Of a stretch of 64,000 bases of DNA, positions 45,801-60,463 are shown in pieces (positions within the stretch are counted from its first letter, which is position 1; every line of letters begins with the position of its first letter). The DNA lies in contig NC_134683.1 of NCBI RefSeq assembly GCF_024713945.1, positions 2,036,501-2,100,500 on the forward strand, written 5' to 3'. Under the pieces are notes generated by a model. The model did no database searches. It was not told where the DNA came from and saw nothing but the letters and a program-made list of their open reading frames with translations. Origin of the DNA: Dermatophagoides farinae (lineage: Eukaryota; Arthropoda; Arachnida; Sarcoptiformes; Pyroglyphidae). A program made the translations under genes and the position numbers.

Positions 45801-46894
45801 TATTCTCAAATTAATTCCAACAACAATGAATTTTTACTTATATATGTAATGTAATTATCATTTATAATAGATGTGATGATGATAATAATAATAATATCAA
45901 CAGGTTTTTTCCAGTTTTTTCCCGTATACGTTTACCTGAAAAGCAAAAAAAAAAAAAAATTCTCATTATAAATCAAATGGAATCTCGATTATAACGACGA
46001 TGATGATGATGATGATGATGATGATGATAATTATTAATTGGAAAAAAAAGAAAACGTAATAACGAATTTCAAAATTTCTTCATGTTGATAGTGGTGTTGG
46101 TTGTGGTGATGGTGGTGATAATGATCAAAAAAAAAAAAAAAATCACATTTAAACACACATGAATGGATGTCATATTATGGAATCAAATTACATGTCCCAT
46201 TTTGGAGAAAGAAAAATTCATTTCTTAAAAATGATAATGATGATGATGATGATGATGGTGATGAAAAAAAATTGGAAAAATTTTCGAGGTCAACACATAA
46301 ATTATTATCTGGTAGCTTTGTAATAATTTGTGTAACAAGCAGTAGCAGCAATCAATTCTTTAATGAAAAATTGATCCAATCAACAACAGTTCAAATGAAC
46401 GAATGAATTTAAAATTTAAATAATATCGACCGAATCAATCAATCATCAGTCTATAAGCCAAATAAATTTACTATATATATTCAAACACAAATTCAAATGG
46501 GAAACAACAATTATTAAGAAAGGAAATGGAAAGGGTTACACATGTACCATATATATAATCAACGATTATGATGATGATGTTAATGGCAACGATGATGAAC
46601 AATATGACTGATGTGTGATAAGTGTCTGTGTGTGTGTGTGAAAAACAATCAAATTGAACAATTCAGTTAATGGCGAAATTTTTTTTTATTTTTTTTATTT
46701 TTTTTGAATTGTTGTTGAACCTTCTATCTCTTCGTACTCCCACACCAGTAACTTTGATTATTTGACAAAATTTTGACAAATATTTTATTCACAAATATGT
46801 GCATCCATGCATTGAATTTATTATGCATCATGTATGAATTCAAAAACAAATGGCATCCAAACTATTCTCCAAGGTTGTGATTCAACATAGAACA

Positions 46895-46926
<32 letters not shown>

Positions 46927-47194
46927 GAAAAAGAGAAAATTTTTTTCTGGCTGCCATTCCATTGGATAGATTCATTTATTTAACAACAACAACAACAACA
47001 ACAAAAATTGATTCGGCCATTTTTTCAAAATGTTTATTTCTTTATTGAAAGAAATTTTCATTGTCAAGAATGCAGGAAGTTTTTGTTTTTCTTGCTTGTT
47101 TTGTTTTTTTTTATTTCACCAGAATATTTTTTTTTGTTATTTCTTGTATTTATTCAAATGTAATACCGCCATCATCATCGAAATTGTGATTTAA

Positions 47195-47200
<6 letters not shown>

Positions 47201-47231
<31 letters not shown>
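47201..47231. repeat. (TC)n microsatellite
   Basis: A perfect TC dinucleotide run of about 31 bases. Confidence 0.9.
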
Positions 47232-47233
<2 letters not shown>

Positions 47234-47947
47234 GTGTCATAAAAAATTTCTGATGAAATTCATTTATAATGATAAGTTGATGATGGTTGAACAAAAAAAA
47301 AAAAAAATAATAAGAAAATGAATATGCGTTGAAACTTGTGATGATGATCATCATCATGAATTGATCAATGATCGTTTCATAGAATTATTAGAAATAATTT
47401 TTTATTATTACAAGGTCGATTCTGTGTGTGTGTGTGTGTGTGTATATGAATGTGTGTTTCATTTGATTATTATTGAGGGGAAAGGAAGAAGAGGTATTTA
47501 ACATGAAAAAAAATTAACACAGTGTGGCCATCATTTTTATAATCATAATAATTGATGATGATGATGATGATATCTATTTTTGGGTGTCCATAAAGAATTT
47601 TTATTTATTCATTTTTTTTCTGGTTGTGATTGTATTTAATCACAATATATCATATGATGATGATGACATGCAATATCTATTGCATTGAAATTGAATTTTT
47701 AAAAAAAAAAATTTGAAAATTCAAAGAAAAGGAAAATATTTTTTTTCATGAATATTTTTTTTCGTTTGTTTTTTTTTGACGTTTGATCACCCACACACAC
47801 ACATACAAGCAACCGATAGTTTCGTAATTAATATATTTTGTTTTGTTTTATATAAAATTTCATTTCAGTTGTTGCAATCTCAACAGAAAAAACAAAAATT
47901 TCCTATGAAAAACGTAATATTTCAATGAATTCATAAATACTATATAT

Positions 47948-48051
47948 ATGTTCTGTAATAGTAATTGAAATTTTGATTTTGAATTTGTGCTTGAGAGCTT
48001 CTTTAATTATGTTCTGTAATAGTAATTGAAATTTTGATTTTGATTTTGAAT
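47948..48051 (+). repeat. Direct repeat, period 61
   Basis: ATGTTCTGTAATAGTAATTG and the following 18 or so bases at 47948-47985 recur at 48009-48051 with an internal 6-base TGATTT expansion in the second copy. It looks like a recent local duplication. No function is evident. Confidence 0.85.
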
Positions 48052-50302
48052 TCTGCGTAATGATATAATTTATCATGAATCTAATTTAGCGGTGAAATTT
48101 GTTTTTTTCCAACAACCCTCCCCCCCCACACACACATTAACAACAATAATAAATGGCCATATAACAATACGGTGGCCATAACGGATGATAAATGAATGTG
48201 AACCAGTAAGAGAATATAAACAAAAACCAATCATCTTAAAATTGATTCTATATGTGAAAAAAATCGGGTTCATCAATCATTTTCGATTTATAATTGATTG
48301 ATTGATTGATGAATGAATCCATATGAATGTTTGTGAACCAGTCGACCTGTTCAAATAGTTGCTCATTACCATATTTATATTTGAAACAATTTGCCATTCG
48401 ACAAAATCGAAATCGATAAAAAAAACAAAAACAAAAAACAAAAAAAAAGACAAACAAAACATTTTCATATTCATTCATTATACACACAAAAACACAAACA
48501 TAAACACTTGTGAATCTTTCGATTCATCAGGTTTTGCATGTAATGTGTATGTGGTTAACGAAGGTTACTAGAAATACTGGAAAAAACAAAAACGCAAAAC
48601 GCAAAAAAAAAAAAAAATATATATAAATTCAATGTCAACCACCATCATCATCATCAATTGTACATCCCGTCGTCATTATCATAAATCAATTTACATCAAC
48701 AATATATGAATTGGTTGTAACAAAACAAAATGAAAATGTTCAAAAAAAAAACAAAGATGTGAAGAATTCACCATTCATTTTCAATATTTATCAATCGATT
48801 CGATTTGGATCAACAACAACGACAATAAACAGAAAACTTGAGAATAAAAAAAAATAAAAAAAAATTCGTTTGACATTCAATTATACGGCGATGATTCATT
48901 CATGTGTGTGACATTCAATAAGGATAGTGGTGTGTGTACGTGGTGATCTTCAGATCGATCGATTATATACCAAGGACAATATTATATATCAGATATGAAT
49001 TTTTTTTTTCATTTCCGATTTTTCATTTGATAAATTTATGAATGGAAAATTTTTTTTTTGTTGTTTTCATTTTTTTTTTTAATCATCATTCATACACAGA
49101 TATTAGTCTGATGTGTGTGTGTGTGTCTGTGTGTGTATGTGTTTATCATTTGAATATTTGAGACAATTTAGATCGAACTCTTTGAGCTCTTGTTTGTCGG
49201 TGTGTGTGTGGGTACAGGGAAAGCGATTGTTAAATATAAATAAATCATTATAAATTAAAAAATATTCATTTCATTTCATGACGAAACCAAGGAAAACAAA
49301 ATGAAAAATTTATTGGAATGTTTATGGTTATGTTGTTGTTGTTGTTGTTATTGTTGTTATATAATCGAAAACAATGATGATCCATGACCATCCATCGATG
49401 ATGGTGATAATTCGGAAGCCATCCATCCATCAATGAGATTGAGCTTCTTCTCCAAATTTTATTGATATCCTGTATTGTTATTTTTTTTTTGTACATTGTA
49501 TGTGTATGGTGTGTGTGTATGTGTTTGAATGAGATCTCATTTATACATACAAAAAAAAATTCTAATTGATAAAATAGAAAAAAAAATTGAATAAAATGAC
49601 AAAGAAATGTGAATTTGTTTTTGAATATTTATATATATTAATTAATCGGAATAAATCAAAGGTGAAAATGAATGAATGAATGAATGAAAAAAAAAAGAAA
49701 AACAAAAAAAAACACTATGAGACAAAAATTAGAAAAAATAAACATTGTGCTGTGTATTGGTTATTAATATGACGGATTCGGGGTGATTTTTTTTACCAAT
49801 CAAAAAAAAAAAAAAAAATTATCATAAAATTTACATAAAAAAATCAAGCAATGTCGACGGATATGGGAATTTTTTTTCATCATCATCATTTGATCAATAT
49901 TATAAAAAAAAAAATCCAAGAAATGGAATGTTATATACGAGAGTTGGTGTGTGTGTATGTATATTTGCAGATGCATGTAATAATCAGGAGGTTTAAAAAG
50001 TCTGTAGCATTAATAATATAATAATCGAACCACATCTGGAACTTTTGAATGAGAAAAAAAAATATAAGCATGTGTGTGTGTGTGTGTGTGTATGAGAAAA
50101 TGATAAGAGATGATTATATGATGATGATGTGTGAATATAATGATGATCAAAATGAGTAGAGAAAAATCGAAAAAGAATACGACATCATTTTGGTTCGAAA
50201 CATTCGTTTTGTCGATGATATGATGATAAAGTTTTGGATGCGGGAACGATTCAATGTGCGTAACGATGGTAAAATATCCAATTATCGTAATCCATGTGGG
50301 CA

Positions 50303-52769
50303 TTAATCATTCTCATTCTCCAATTTAATCGTCACCTTTGGTTGTAGTAAATGAATCTGTGAAGAATGTGATATTTGATGATGATTATTAGTATCAATAA
50401 GTAAATTGGAATTATTATTATTATTATCACTTGATGTTGATGATCCAGTACCATGTTTAACGGTCATTGTGACCTGTGGCTGTAATGGTGAAGCTTGTTG
50501 CTGTGTACCAGACATTCGCGATGTTTTTATTATATGACGAACATCAAAATTATCGGGTAATTCTTGTCGATGAACTCGTAAATGTTTACTTAGATGATCA
50601 GATCTTGAAAAACCTTTTGAACAGAATGGACAGAGATGTGTTTTTTCACCAGTATGTGATCGTTTATGACGTGATAATTCATCCGAACGGCTAAAACGCC
50701 AACCACAATCAGGCCAATCACATGCATATGGCTTTTCGCCTGTATGTCGTCGCATATGTGCTGTTAGATGACTGGATTTCGTATATGCAGCATTGCACGA
50801 TGGCACCGGACATACATAATTACGTGGTGATATACTTGGATATACGATCGTTATATTATTATTGTTGTTGTTGTTATTCGTTTTCGCTGATTTTGCATTG
50901 GCTGGAACAATCTCGACCGTTTGACATGGTAATTGATTTGGATGATGTTGCTGTTGTTGTCTACGATTCGATCGTGCTGGTGTCTGAGGTTGTTGCATCA
51001 TCATATTTGTCGATTGTTGTTGGGCATTAATAATTTTCATACGTTTATTCGATATGGTTCCACCACTACCAGAAACAGTTACAGATAATTGTGATGGATG
51101 ATGTAGATTATGATGAGGATGATGATTATTCGATGATGAGGAATTGATCAACATTAAATTCGTTGATGATTGAGGTGATGATGAATTAATCATTCTGTTG
51201 TAAAAAAAAATAAAATCAATTAATAACAGAAAAGGGAACATGAAAACCATACTTTTTGGATGGATCAATGATGTTATTTGTTCGTTTACGACTTCCGCCA
51301 TTACTGCTGATACTAACAGATATTTGCTGTGAACCTGAATAAAAGAAAAAGAAATATTAAATTTTTAAAATCGTAAATAATAGCAGCTTACCGTTTGATA
51401 TAAGATGATTATTTGAGATCTTATTATTATTCGTTGTATTTGTCATACAATGATTATCTAGTAATTGTGTTGGATCAACTAATGATTGATCATCACCATC
51501 ATCATCTTCATCATCTTCATCATTCATATGATTATCACCAACCATACCACCGACACCATCATGCTGTGATGTAATCAATAAACTTGTTGCATGCGAATGT
51601 TGTTGTTGTGTGATCCCACCGGTAGTAAGACCATCGTATACATCTTCTTCATCATCTTCCTCATCATCATCTTCCTCTTCCTCATCATCATCTACACCGA
51701 TAACTTGATGGCCATGATCATCCGTTCCACTAGCACCACCACCGGAGCCATCGATCATATGATGATTCGACATTGTCGATTGATGATGATCAATATTATT
51801 GTTACTATTATTATTTAATTGCTGATTGGAATTGGAATTTGTTGCTGATGAATTGGTTGTCGTGGAATTATCATTTGCATTTGAATTGTTATTATTAGTA
51901 CTATTATTATTGCCACGCATGGCCGCTTCACGTACCAACATCACAGCTGTCATTGTGAATTGTTGTTCCAATTCATTTACATGTAAATCCAAATGCTTAC
52001 GCAATGCATTGGCACTGGTAAAACTTTCTTGACAACCGTTCCAACAACAAGGGAACATCTGTGTTGTTGTTGTTGTTGTTGCTGTTGTCGTCGTATATTG
52101 TATTGTATCAATAAATTGATTATTATTATTATTTGTAAATGTCATTCGACAACTTGGTTGCTGCTGTTGTCGTTGTCGTTTTCGTTTTTGTGCAATAGTT
52201 CCGTTGGTTGTTGAATTTAATATTAATGATCGTTTATTAACACCACCACCACTAGATGATTCAGTGGTTATTCTTTTATATTTAATTATCTGTGGATATG
52301 TCGGTTTTGGACGATTGTTAACAGTATTCTGGCAGCCAATGCTTAGATGATCGCCACCACCACCACTGAAACCACTTGTTGATATTGCCGTTGGATTTGA
52401 ATATGTATCAAAATATTCTTGTTGTTGTTGTTGTTGTTGTTGTTGTTGCGGTTGTTGATAATAATTGTCGTAATAATAATCGTTATTATTATTATTTGAA
52501 ACAATATTATTATTAATCAAACCGTTATTTGTAACTGTTTTTAGATTTTGATTTAATTGATAATTTAAATTCTTTAATGATTTTGTTGTCGTTTGATGAT
52601 GATTAGCGACAATTCGTTTATTATTATTATCACCGTTTAACTGTTGTTGATTAGACATCCAAGATATTGTACAATTTCGTCGCCTTTGTTGCTGCTGTTG
52701 TTGTTGTTGTTGTTGATTGCCTTTGTTGATACGTCGAACGGCAAGGTTCGAAGCTGAAGTCATCATCAC
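50303..52769 (-). CDS. KLF15-like zinc-finger transcription factor, three exons
   Basis: Exons (minus): 52769-51392, 51334-51253, 51194-50303. Phases agree and give 783 residues. Three C-terminal C2H2 fingers (about residues 615-700) have T-G-E-K linkers, with [21 protein letters not shown] and [10 protein letters not shown]. The [14 protein letters not shown] finger is closest to KLF15. Such proteins bind GC/CACCC boxes in the nucleus. Exon 1 adds a separate C2H2-like finger at about 241-263 (C-C-W-N-G-C, then H-L-D-L-H), poly-Gln and poly-Asn runs and a long Glu/Asp run. Basic K-R-K-R-Q-R could be a nuclear signal. A 5' non-coding exon is possible upstream of 52769. Confidence 0.88.
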
Positions 52770-55121
52770 CTAAACATATGGACACCATTTGATTTTTTCT
52801 TTACCCGTTTAAAGTAAAAAAATTTGCGTTTTTTTTTATTTGCATGTGATTTTGTTTCGATTACTACTGTTGCTGTTTATAATATAAAAAAAATGTTGGA
52901 CAAATATCAGCAAGTTTTTTTTCGCGATTATTGGGCGTCGGCTGGTTATTATTATATGATATGTTGTCCTTGTTTTTTCTTTCTTTCTTTCTTTCTTGAT
53001 TCAACGACGAAAACAAACGCAGGTAAAAAAAATGGGTGCCTTCAATTGTTGTTGCTGTAGTCGTCGTTCATGAAAATATTCGGGCGGTTTAAAAGTCGAA
53101 GTTCGTTTTTGTATATCTCTTTTTTTTCTATTATTATTATATTATATTATTGTTGTTGTTGTTGAAGTATTTGTTGTTGTTAATATTATTATTTGAAAAT
53201 GAGGCGTTGAAGAATTGATCGTTGAAAAAAAAAGATCAAAAAAAAAATATGTAGGTGTTGTGTTAATTATGATAATTCCGTTACCAAGAACGAATGATTA
53301 CTATCAAAATGGAGTTTTGATCCGGAATTATTTTAATTCGGAAAGTTGTAAACTTTATATATATTGACAGACCTAAATAAAAGAAAAAATAGAAAACAAA
53401 CATCAGAATTTGTCATTAGTTACAAATTAATATTTAAAAAAAAACATATGAAAACTTTAGAAAAAAAACTGAAAACGAAACAAAATTTTGAACACACAAA
53501 CAAGTGTATGGTTACAAAATTGTAGACAGATTTTCGTTCAAAAAAAAAAAAATTAATAAAACAACCACCAATGAACCCAAACCATTGAACGATAATTTAT
53601 CCAAACTTGTTGGCCATCAACGAATCATTCACATTTTGTGTATGCTTGTGTGACATTTCGGAATACAATATATATGGAAATAACGCACAAACACACACAC
53701 ACTCACAGAGTGAAGGCATCGAAAAACATTAAAATGAAAATCTAAATCCAATACGTTGCGAAATACATCTTCAATGCCAGCAACAACAGTGAAATAATTA
53801 TAAACAGGCTTTTGTCACAAATATTCGATGCCTGAATACTATATCACCACATCAATAGTAGTAGAAAGGAAAAAAAATCTATCCATTCACATTGCTAAAT
53901 GATCAACAATATATATTAAAATGATGATGACCAAAACAACATACATTTTTATGGAGAAAAATATTGATATAATGGCATGGTTATTTTATATGTCGTCACC
54001 AGTTGATTATTGAATGTAAAAATTATTATATTAGTTTTAAACCGAAAAAATTCATTGAAAAAATAACCAGAAACAAAACATTCGATAAATAAATAAAAGC
54101 TGTTAATTATCGATTTACATAACAATGGATTATTATGTTATGGCAATGATATGATAAAGAATGCAATGATTTCATCAAAGACGACGACTAACGACGAAAT
54201 GATTTCCATTAAATAAAAATGGGAAAAAATAATTCAAGCACCACGCCTATGTTATGCCAGCCTATGCTGATGTCATCAACATATTCTTTGTATCATCGTA
54301 GCATCATTTAAATTTTTTTTTTCATTCAACAAAATTTAGTATTGAATAATCTTGAATTGAAGAAAAAAAAAACTTGGCCTTATACATTTGGGTCGATTGC
54401 ACGATTTTTTTTTTCGTTTTGTTTTGTTTTCATCATTCATTTGGCTCCAACATATATCAACAAATAACAACAGCCACCAATGAGAGAGAGAGACCATACC
54501 ACCACACTAAATTCGATTCGAATTTATCGAACAAAAAACTGAATGACTGCAAATGGTGGAAGGAAATTTGTGTACCACACCTATGAAAATCAACATACGA
54601 ATAGGTTGTGGAGACCAAAAAAAAAAAAAAAACAACGCCGCCAATCTCAAAGATAATTTATATATAATGAATGAAAGAAAAAAAAATATATGGACACCAA
54701 ATACAAGCAACGATCATGATGATGATGATGAAGAAAAACTAGATTCAACTGGCCATTCTCATACAGAAAAGAAAACACACACACACATATACAGATACCA
54801 CCACCTCCACCACCGCCATCATCATATACAAGACACACCCAACGTCAATAAAAAACTATCAACTATCCATCAAATATCAACAACAATCAACCAGCCAGCC
54901 AGCCAGCCAACAACAACAACTAAAGAATAGCCATATAAATAAATGAACTATGAACTTATGAATCTCTAATCATTATTAGTATGATTATTAGCTACAGGCT
55001 AAAACAAAAAAAACAAAGAATTATTCAATCATCATATATCATCATATCGAACATACAAACACACACAACAAAGAGAAAAAAAACAAAAGAGAAAAAAGCC
55101 CAAATCATCAATTGAGAAACC

Positions 55122-55147
55122 AAAAAAAAAAAAAAAAAAAAAAAAAA
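55122..55147. repeat. Poly-A run
   Basis: An uninterrupted run of 26 A. It could be a retroposed tail, but no gene-like sequence with target duplications was found next to it. Confidence 0.9.
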
Positions 55148-58100
55148 TGTAATGAATAAAAACAAGTTGAAGCCAAATTTTTCTATTTTTATTTCTTTTT
55201 GACATCACGACAACAATATTCTCAAATTCAATTCCATAATAATAATATTGGTTCCGGGACAGAATAGACAAAAATAAAATAAAATAGCAAAAATCTCAAA
55301 TAGCCAAAGGTAAAAAACAGAATAGATCATATGCGTGCGTCAACCGTCAACGGAGCCGAGTATACTAAATTGGATGAAAATAATAAATTGCCCACAACCA
55401 TCTTCATCATCATCATCATCATCTTGAACCGAGAATGTACCATCACAAATTTTTTTTCTTATTTTCGTTACTAATCACAATCATTATTCATAGTTTATCA
55501 TCATTAAATGAATGCCGTTTACTCATCCATTCCATCACATACACACACACACACACATTGTTTGATATGATGTTAAAAAAGTAGCTCTTTTTCAAACATT
55601 TCAATGACCAAACTTATACACCCACCATCATCATCATCAATGCCATACTATCGAATTGATGCCAACGTTTTCATCCTAAAATTCCTATAGTGGAGAATGA
55701 AAACCAATTTCATATCTCAAGTCTCAATGACGATGAACAAAAAAAAAGGCGCCATGCAACTTTTTCTTACATATTATTTCTGGTTTTTTCTTGAATGATT
55801 GAAAAAAAGCATATAAAAAGAGTATGCGTGGGTTTTTTCTGCCTCTTCTTCTAATTCTGTACATACCACATCATCATCATTCCTGAAAATCAGCAAATGT
55901 ATAGAGTAATGTTAATATTATAATAATAAAAACAAGGTATTATCTTGTAAAAAAAATAAACGAAAATTAAAAAGACCACCAACACAAGATTCATTGTTTT
56001 TCAATTCATTCAAGGCATTTCATTATTTCATATTATATAACCTTAAGTATTTTGACCAAATGTTTTTTTACATGTCATCAAAAGGGTTATTATCACACAC
56101 ACACACACAGAGAGAGAGAGAAAAGGTCTATGCATGTATATTATGTAATTATATGCGTATATAATACATGCCAAGAAGGCCAACATCATCATCAGCATCA
56201 TATCAAGTTTAGATTTGTCGCCATTTTATCATTGCAACAATGATGATGATGAGATTTTTTGTGCATCATCAACAACAACGAAAAAAAAAATGTGAAAGAC
56301 ATCAACCACTACAACAACAATAATGATGATAAAGACAAGATATATCATTCAATTTTTTTTTTAAGAAAGATTCGATGTTGATAATGACAAGCTATTACTG
56401 CTTCTGTCTATTAAGTAATTTTTATTTACATGGCGCCATTTCGAATAGGAAAAAAAATCAAATTGAAAATACCATGATAATATTCAAAAACTTCAAGTAT
56501 TAAAGGATTCTAATCAAATCAAAAAGAAGATTAAAAAAAAAATTGAAATTCCACATAATTTATGAAATATTCTGACAATTGATAAAGTATGAAAAAATCA
56601 AATGTTTACATTATAAAAAAAACTTACCATAAATTTTCAGAATTTCTGGAATGAGTGAACAAAAATTTCCAGAAAAAAATAGATATTTATATAAAAGAAT
56701 GAATAAAATGATTCAATGATGATTGATGAAATAAAATTGATTGAATTTACTATGATTCTGGAATGTTACGGTTTCATAGATTTTGAAAATCAATCTTTAC
56801 ACTTTCAATATAATGAAAAGATGTGTGTATACGTGTCACCTGTGATGAAAATCTGAAATTCTAAATAAAAAAAAAATAATTCAACAATTAAATTCAATGA
56901 AAAACAATCCAACTCACCAAATGGGAAACGCCCCATATATAAAACAATGTTGAAAATTACAAACACACACACACACACAATTTACATTTGTTGTTATCCA
57001 CACACACATACACACACACACACATTGGCGTTTGGTTCGATCGGTTGGTTGTTCGGTGGTTGTTATTACTGGTTGGTTGGTTGGTTGGTATCGTGTATAT
57101 GCAATGAGTTAACACTAAAAAACAACGACATACAGCCTGTTATTATGCATAAATACAACAGGATCAACAATCGACCAATATATTTTACCATCAAATATTT
57201 TGTTTTCGGTGTGAATGAGGTGTGGGCACAATAATAATATTTTAAGCTAATTAAGTCACAAAAAATGTTGATTGATACAAAAAAAAACACTTGTATATTA
57301 TACATCAATTATTTCATTATAAACACTTTAAAAAAATGGTTGGCATGATTCTTCAAGTAATGAATGTTCCTAGAATTTAAGAATATGCTTTTTTATTTTG
57401 TTGGAAATTTTTTTCGGATCAATAAAAAAAAGTCGGGCTGTTGTTTGTGTTATGGATAATTTGAATCCCGTGATATAATGATATATTTTTTTTTATTTGC
57501 TTCGTTATTGGTTTGTTTGTCAACAAAAACAAAAAGGTTCAAGGTCCAATATCTGCTAATTGGATGGTTGGATATTATCTTTTGAATCTGCTGATGTAAT
57601 GAAACATAAATGGAGAAGAATCATTTAATTCGATTATTATATAGTTATATGTTATATCATCATCAACAAAAAAAAAAAAATAATCGAACGTTATGTTGTT
57701 GTTTTTTTTTTGTCAATCAAGTTATGATGACAATCAAGGTGGATATAGCCATTCTTCACAATCGGGGAGCGGCATAGAATTTGAAATTTTCGATAAAATT
57801 GAAGAAAAAAAAAATTCCTCGTGTTGATAATCAAAACAAAACAAAATAAAACAAAACTTTTCACATTAAATAAAAATTACCAGTAAATTATATGACGAAT
57901 AAGAACTCAATGTAGACACACCGATCTTAATTTGATCCATCAATCAAATCAAAAAAAAAAAAAAAAAAAAATGAAAATTGTTATTTTTTTTCACTCTGTA
58001 AACTCATCACAAGACAAATGGCAGCAATATCAACAACAACAACAACAACGATGATGATGATGATGACAACAATAACAAAAACAACCACCACTACAACTAT

Positions 58101-58439
58101 CCACTTACCTTATCTGTTTTGTATATCTGATATAAATGTATGGATCGTGGTATTTTTCATTTAATACCAATACTATATGCTTTGCCTACATATTTTTTTT
58201 AATTTTTACTTGATCAGTATGCTACTACCTTGAAGAATGAAAGATAATTATAAATGATTGTTGTTGTTGTTGTTGTTGTTGGTACTTCTACCGGCATGAC
58301 TTGTAGCGACGTAACGTGTATCCAAAAAATAATACGAACTAAAATGCTCCAAATGACAATGATTGGGGTGGTGGTAGCTGCTGGTTTTTTGGGTGTTGGA
58401 TGATACCATGCATATACATCATCAATATATATATATATA

Positions 58440-58711
58440 CAGTGATATCTCGGTTAGCGATGGTGGTTTTTTGTTGATTATTGGAAACATTGACAATATC
58501 TAAAACCACCTCAAATAGCCAAAATCTATAGAATCAGCATAGCTAATGGTAAATTCAAAAGAATCAAATTTTCATTGTGCTAAAAAATATTGTTATATCC
58601 AATAATCTAATATAGATTTTATAATATGGATTTATCAGTTCTCTTTTTGAAAAAAAATGGAACTTTGATTAACCATTTCCGTTTTGGAACAAATTATTCG
58701 AGACACTACTG
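58440..58711. mobile_element. pogo/Tigger-like inverted-repeat element (MITE candidate)
   Basis: The left end is CAGTGATATCTCGGTTAGCG. The right end, read inward on minus, is CAGTAGTGTCTCGAATAA, matching at about two thirds of positions including the CAGT start and the TCTCG core. TA flanks both ends (58438-58439 and 58712-58713), as for Tc1/mariner/pogo insertions. At 272 bases it has no transposase frame. CAGT...CTCG termini are typical of pogo/Tigger elements. The TA flank on the left is part of an AT repeat, so the duplication could be coincidental. Confidence 0.65.
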
Positions 58712-60463
58712 TATAGAACAAGCCTCCCTCCCTCCTTCTCGTTATTATTATTATTTTTTTTTTTATTTTTCTCCCACTCTTTTTTTGAAATATGGGTGGA
58801 ATGCCACAGTATGGTTGTTGTTGATGATGATGATGATGATGATGGCGTCCATCCTGTTTTTCGGCTTTTTTTTTGGTATTTCAATTTATGCGAATGAAGG
58901 GAGTTTCTATTATTCGATGATTATGATGAGAAATCATTTTCTTGTATTGAGTTTGTAAAGAGCGCGCGTTTGCGACCTCCTCGGGGTCACAATCATCAAC
59001 ATTATCAATCACACACACACACACACACGCCAAACAACTTTGAAATAAAAAACTAGAAAAAACCACTTCTTTATTACCGATGAAAATGATGACGATGACC
59101 TGATCTTGATCTTGTCCGTTTTATTTTTCTTTCTTGAATTTCTATTCTCTTAATTCACAGCTGTGTATATAAAAATCGGGTTATTGAATTTTTGTCTTTT
59201 TTTTTTGCTAACCCGTATGATGTATAATAATAGTAGTACAGGTGTTGTTAGTATTGCCACAATTACATTTGGTGATGTTTTATTTAATGTGTGTGTGTGT
59301 GTGGTTATTATAAGGATATTATTACCGGGTCATTGTGCCGGTTGTTCAATGTTTTTTTTTTCTACTTTTGAATTCACTAAATTCAATATTGCCCTGATAA
59401 TCGTATTTTTACTACAATTTCGTGTGTGAATGGCACATATGATGGTCATGACATTTGATTTCTAGCGTTTTGGTCTATCCAAATTGATCGTTGGTGTTCG
59501 ATTGTTGCGATTCATTGATTGCGGCCGTTGTTCATGTTCTTCCAATGAAATTATTATTCATTATACCACCAGCACCACCACCACCAAAAAAAAAGAAGAA
59601 AAAAAACATTGCCATCTGTTATAAAAAAAACAATCGTATGGGTGGGTGGTGGATGAAAAAACGAATTCGAGTGTATATGCGTGCGCCCAATAATGAAAAA
59701 CAAAACAAAAAAAAAATGTTCGATTAGAACCAATGATCATTTCCTCGTTTTCATCATCAAAAACAACAACAACAACAACAGAAAAAAATGAATGAAAAAA
59801 AGGTGTGTCTCACTCAACCAAGAAAGAGAGAGAGAGAGAGAACGATAGCAAGATCCCGAGAAACAATGTCCAAATTCTAGAATTTTGAACACACATACAC
59901 GCACAAAAATTCGAAAAATTACCCATAATAATAGGTCCAAAATAAATTTGAAATCTGCTGCTGCTGCTGTTGCTGTTGTTAGTTTTCCGGTTACTGACAC
60001 GCCCATAAATTTGATCATCAGAATGATGTATGGATGTTGTGTGTGTCTGTGTATGTGGAACAATGAAAAAATAAATGACCTAAAATGGAATGATTGAACG
60101 ATGCTTTGAATTTACATTACATAAAAAACTACCAACATAACATTAGAGATTGAAGAGGTTGGCCAATACGAATACAATTCATTTGTAGGAATATTCTGCA
60201 AAAAAAAAATTCAGATGGTCACGCGCTTTTTTATCGATCCATCTCGACTATCATACCAAAAAACAATAGAACAAATGAATCGAAATGATAAAGTTTCTGG
60301 TTATTTCGCTATAAATATATTGTATACATCATCGATTGATGATCAACAGCGATTAAATTGACAATCGATTGAAATCATTGAAAAATTGATCATTTAAAAA
60401 AAACTTGTTACGCACAATGCGCCATCTATTATTTTAGATTAAAAATATGTAAATTTTTAAAAT

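Larger units (their letters stand above)
42858..50302. other. 7.4 kb gene-poor region
   Basis: No convincing coding frame on either strand. It is dense in simple repeats: GT (43540-43557, 45003-45018, 46625-46639, 47423-47442, 50072-50090), GAT (46000-46028, 46895-46926), TC (47201-47231), CGT (45055-45071, 45167-45188), TTG (45197-45220) and CAA (46984-47003). A 61-base spaced direct repeat lies at 47948-48051. The left end is the presumed promoter side of the gene at 42857, and the right end is the 3' side of the KLF gene. Confidence 0.5.
52770..60463. other. 7.7 kb gene-poor region upstream of the KLF gene
   Basis: No reliable gene. Contains A26 at 55122-55147, A21 at 57951-57971, CA runs (for example 55539-55557, 56094-56109, 56962-56977, 57014-57026, 59010-59028), TTGG repeats near 57068-57088 and the inverted-repeat element at 58440-58711. 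As the upstream flank of a transcription-factor gene it is a plausible home for enhancers and 5' UTR exons, but none is identifiable from sequence. Confidence 0.5.

Noticed and set aside
46167-46406. 79-residue frame starting MSYYGIKLHV
   Set aside because: Half of it is the GAT repeat translated as Asp. No supporting context.
54553-54930. Plus-strand 125-residue frame rich in His, Asp and Thr
   Set aside because: Composed of GAT, CA and CAC repeats, with no splice context and no family resemblance.
55122-55147. Poly-A run as the tail of a processed retrogene
   Set aside because: No gene-like sequence or target duplications flank it. A-runs are common throughout this window.
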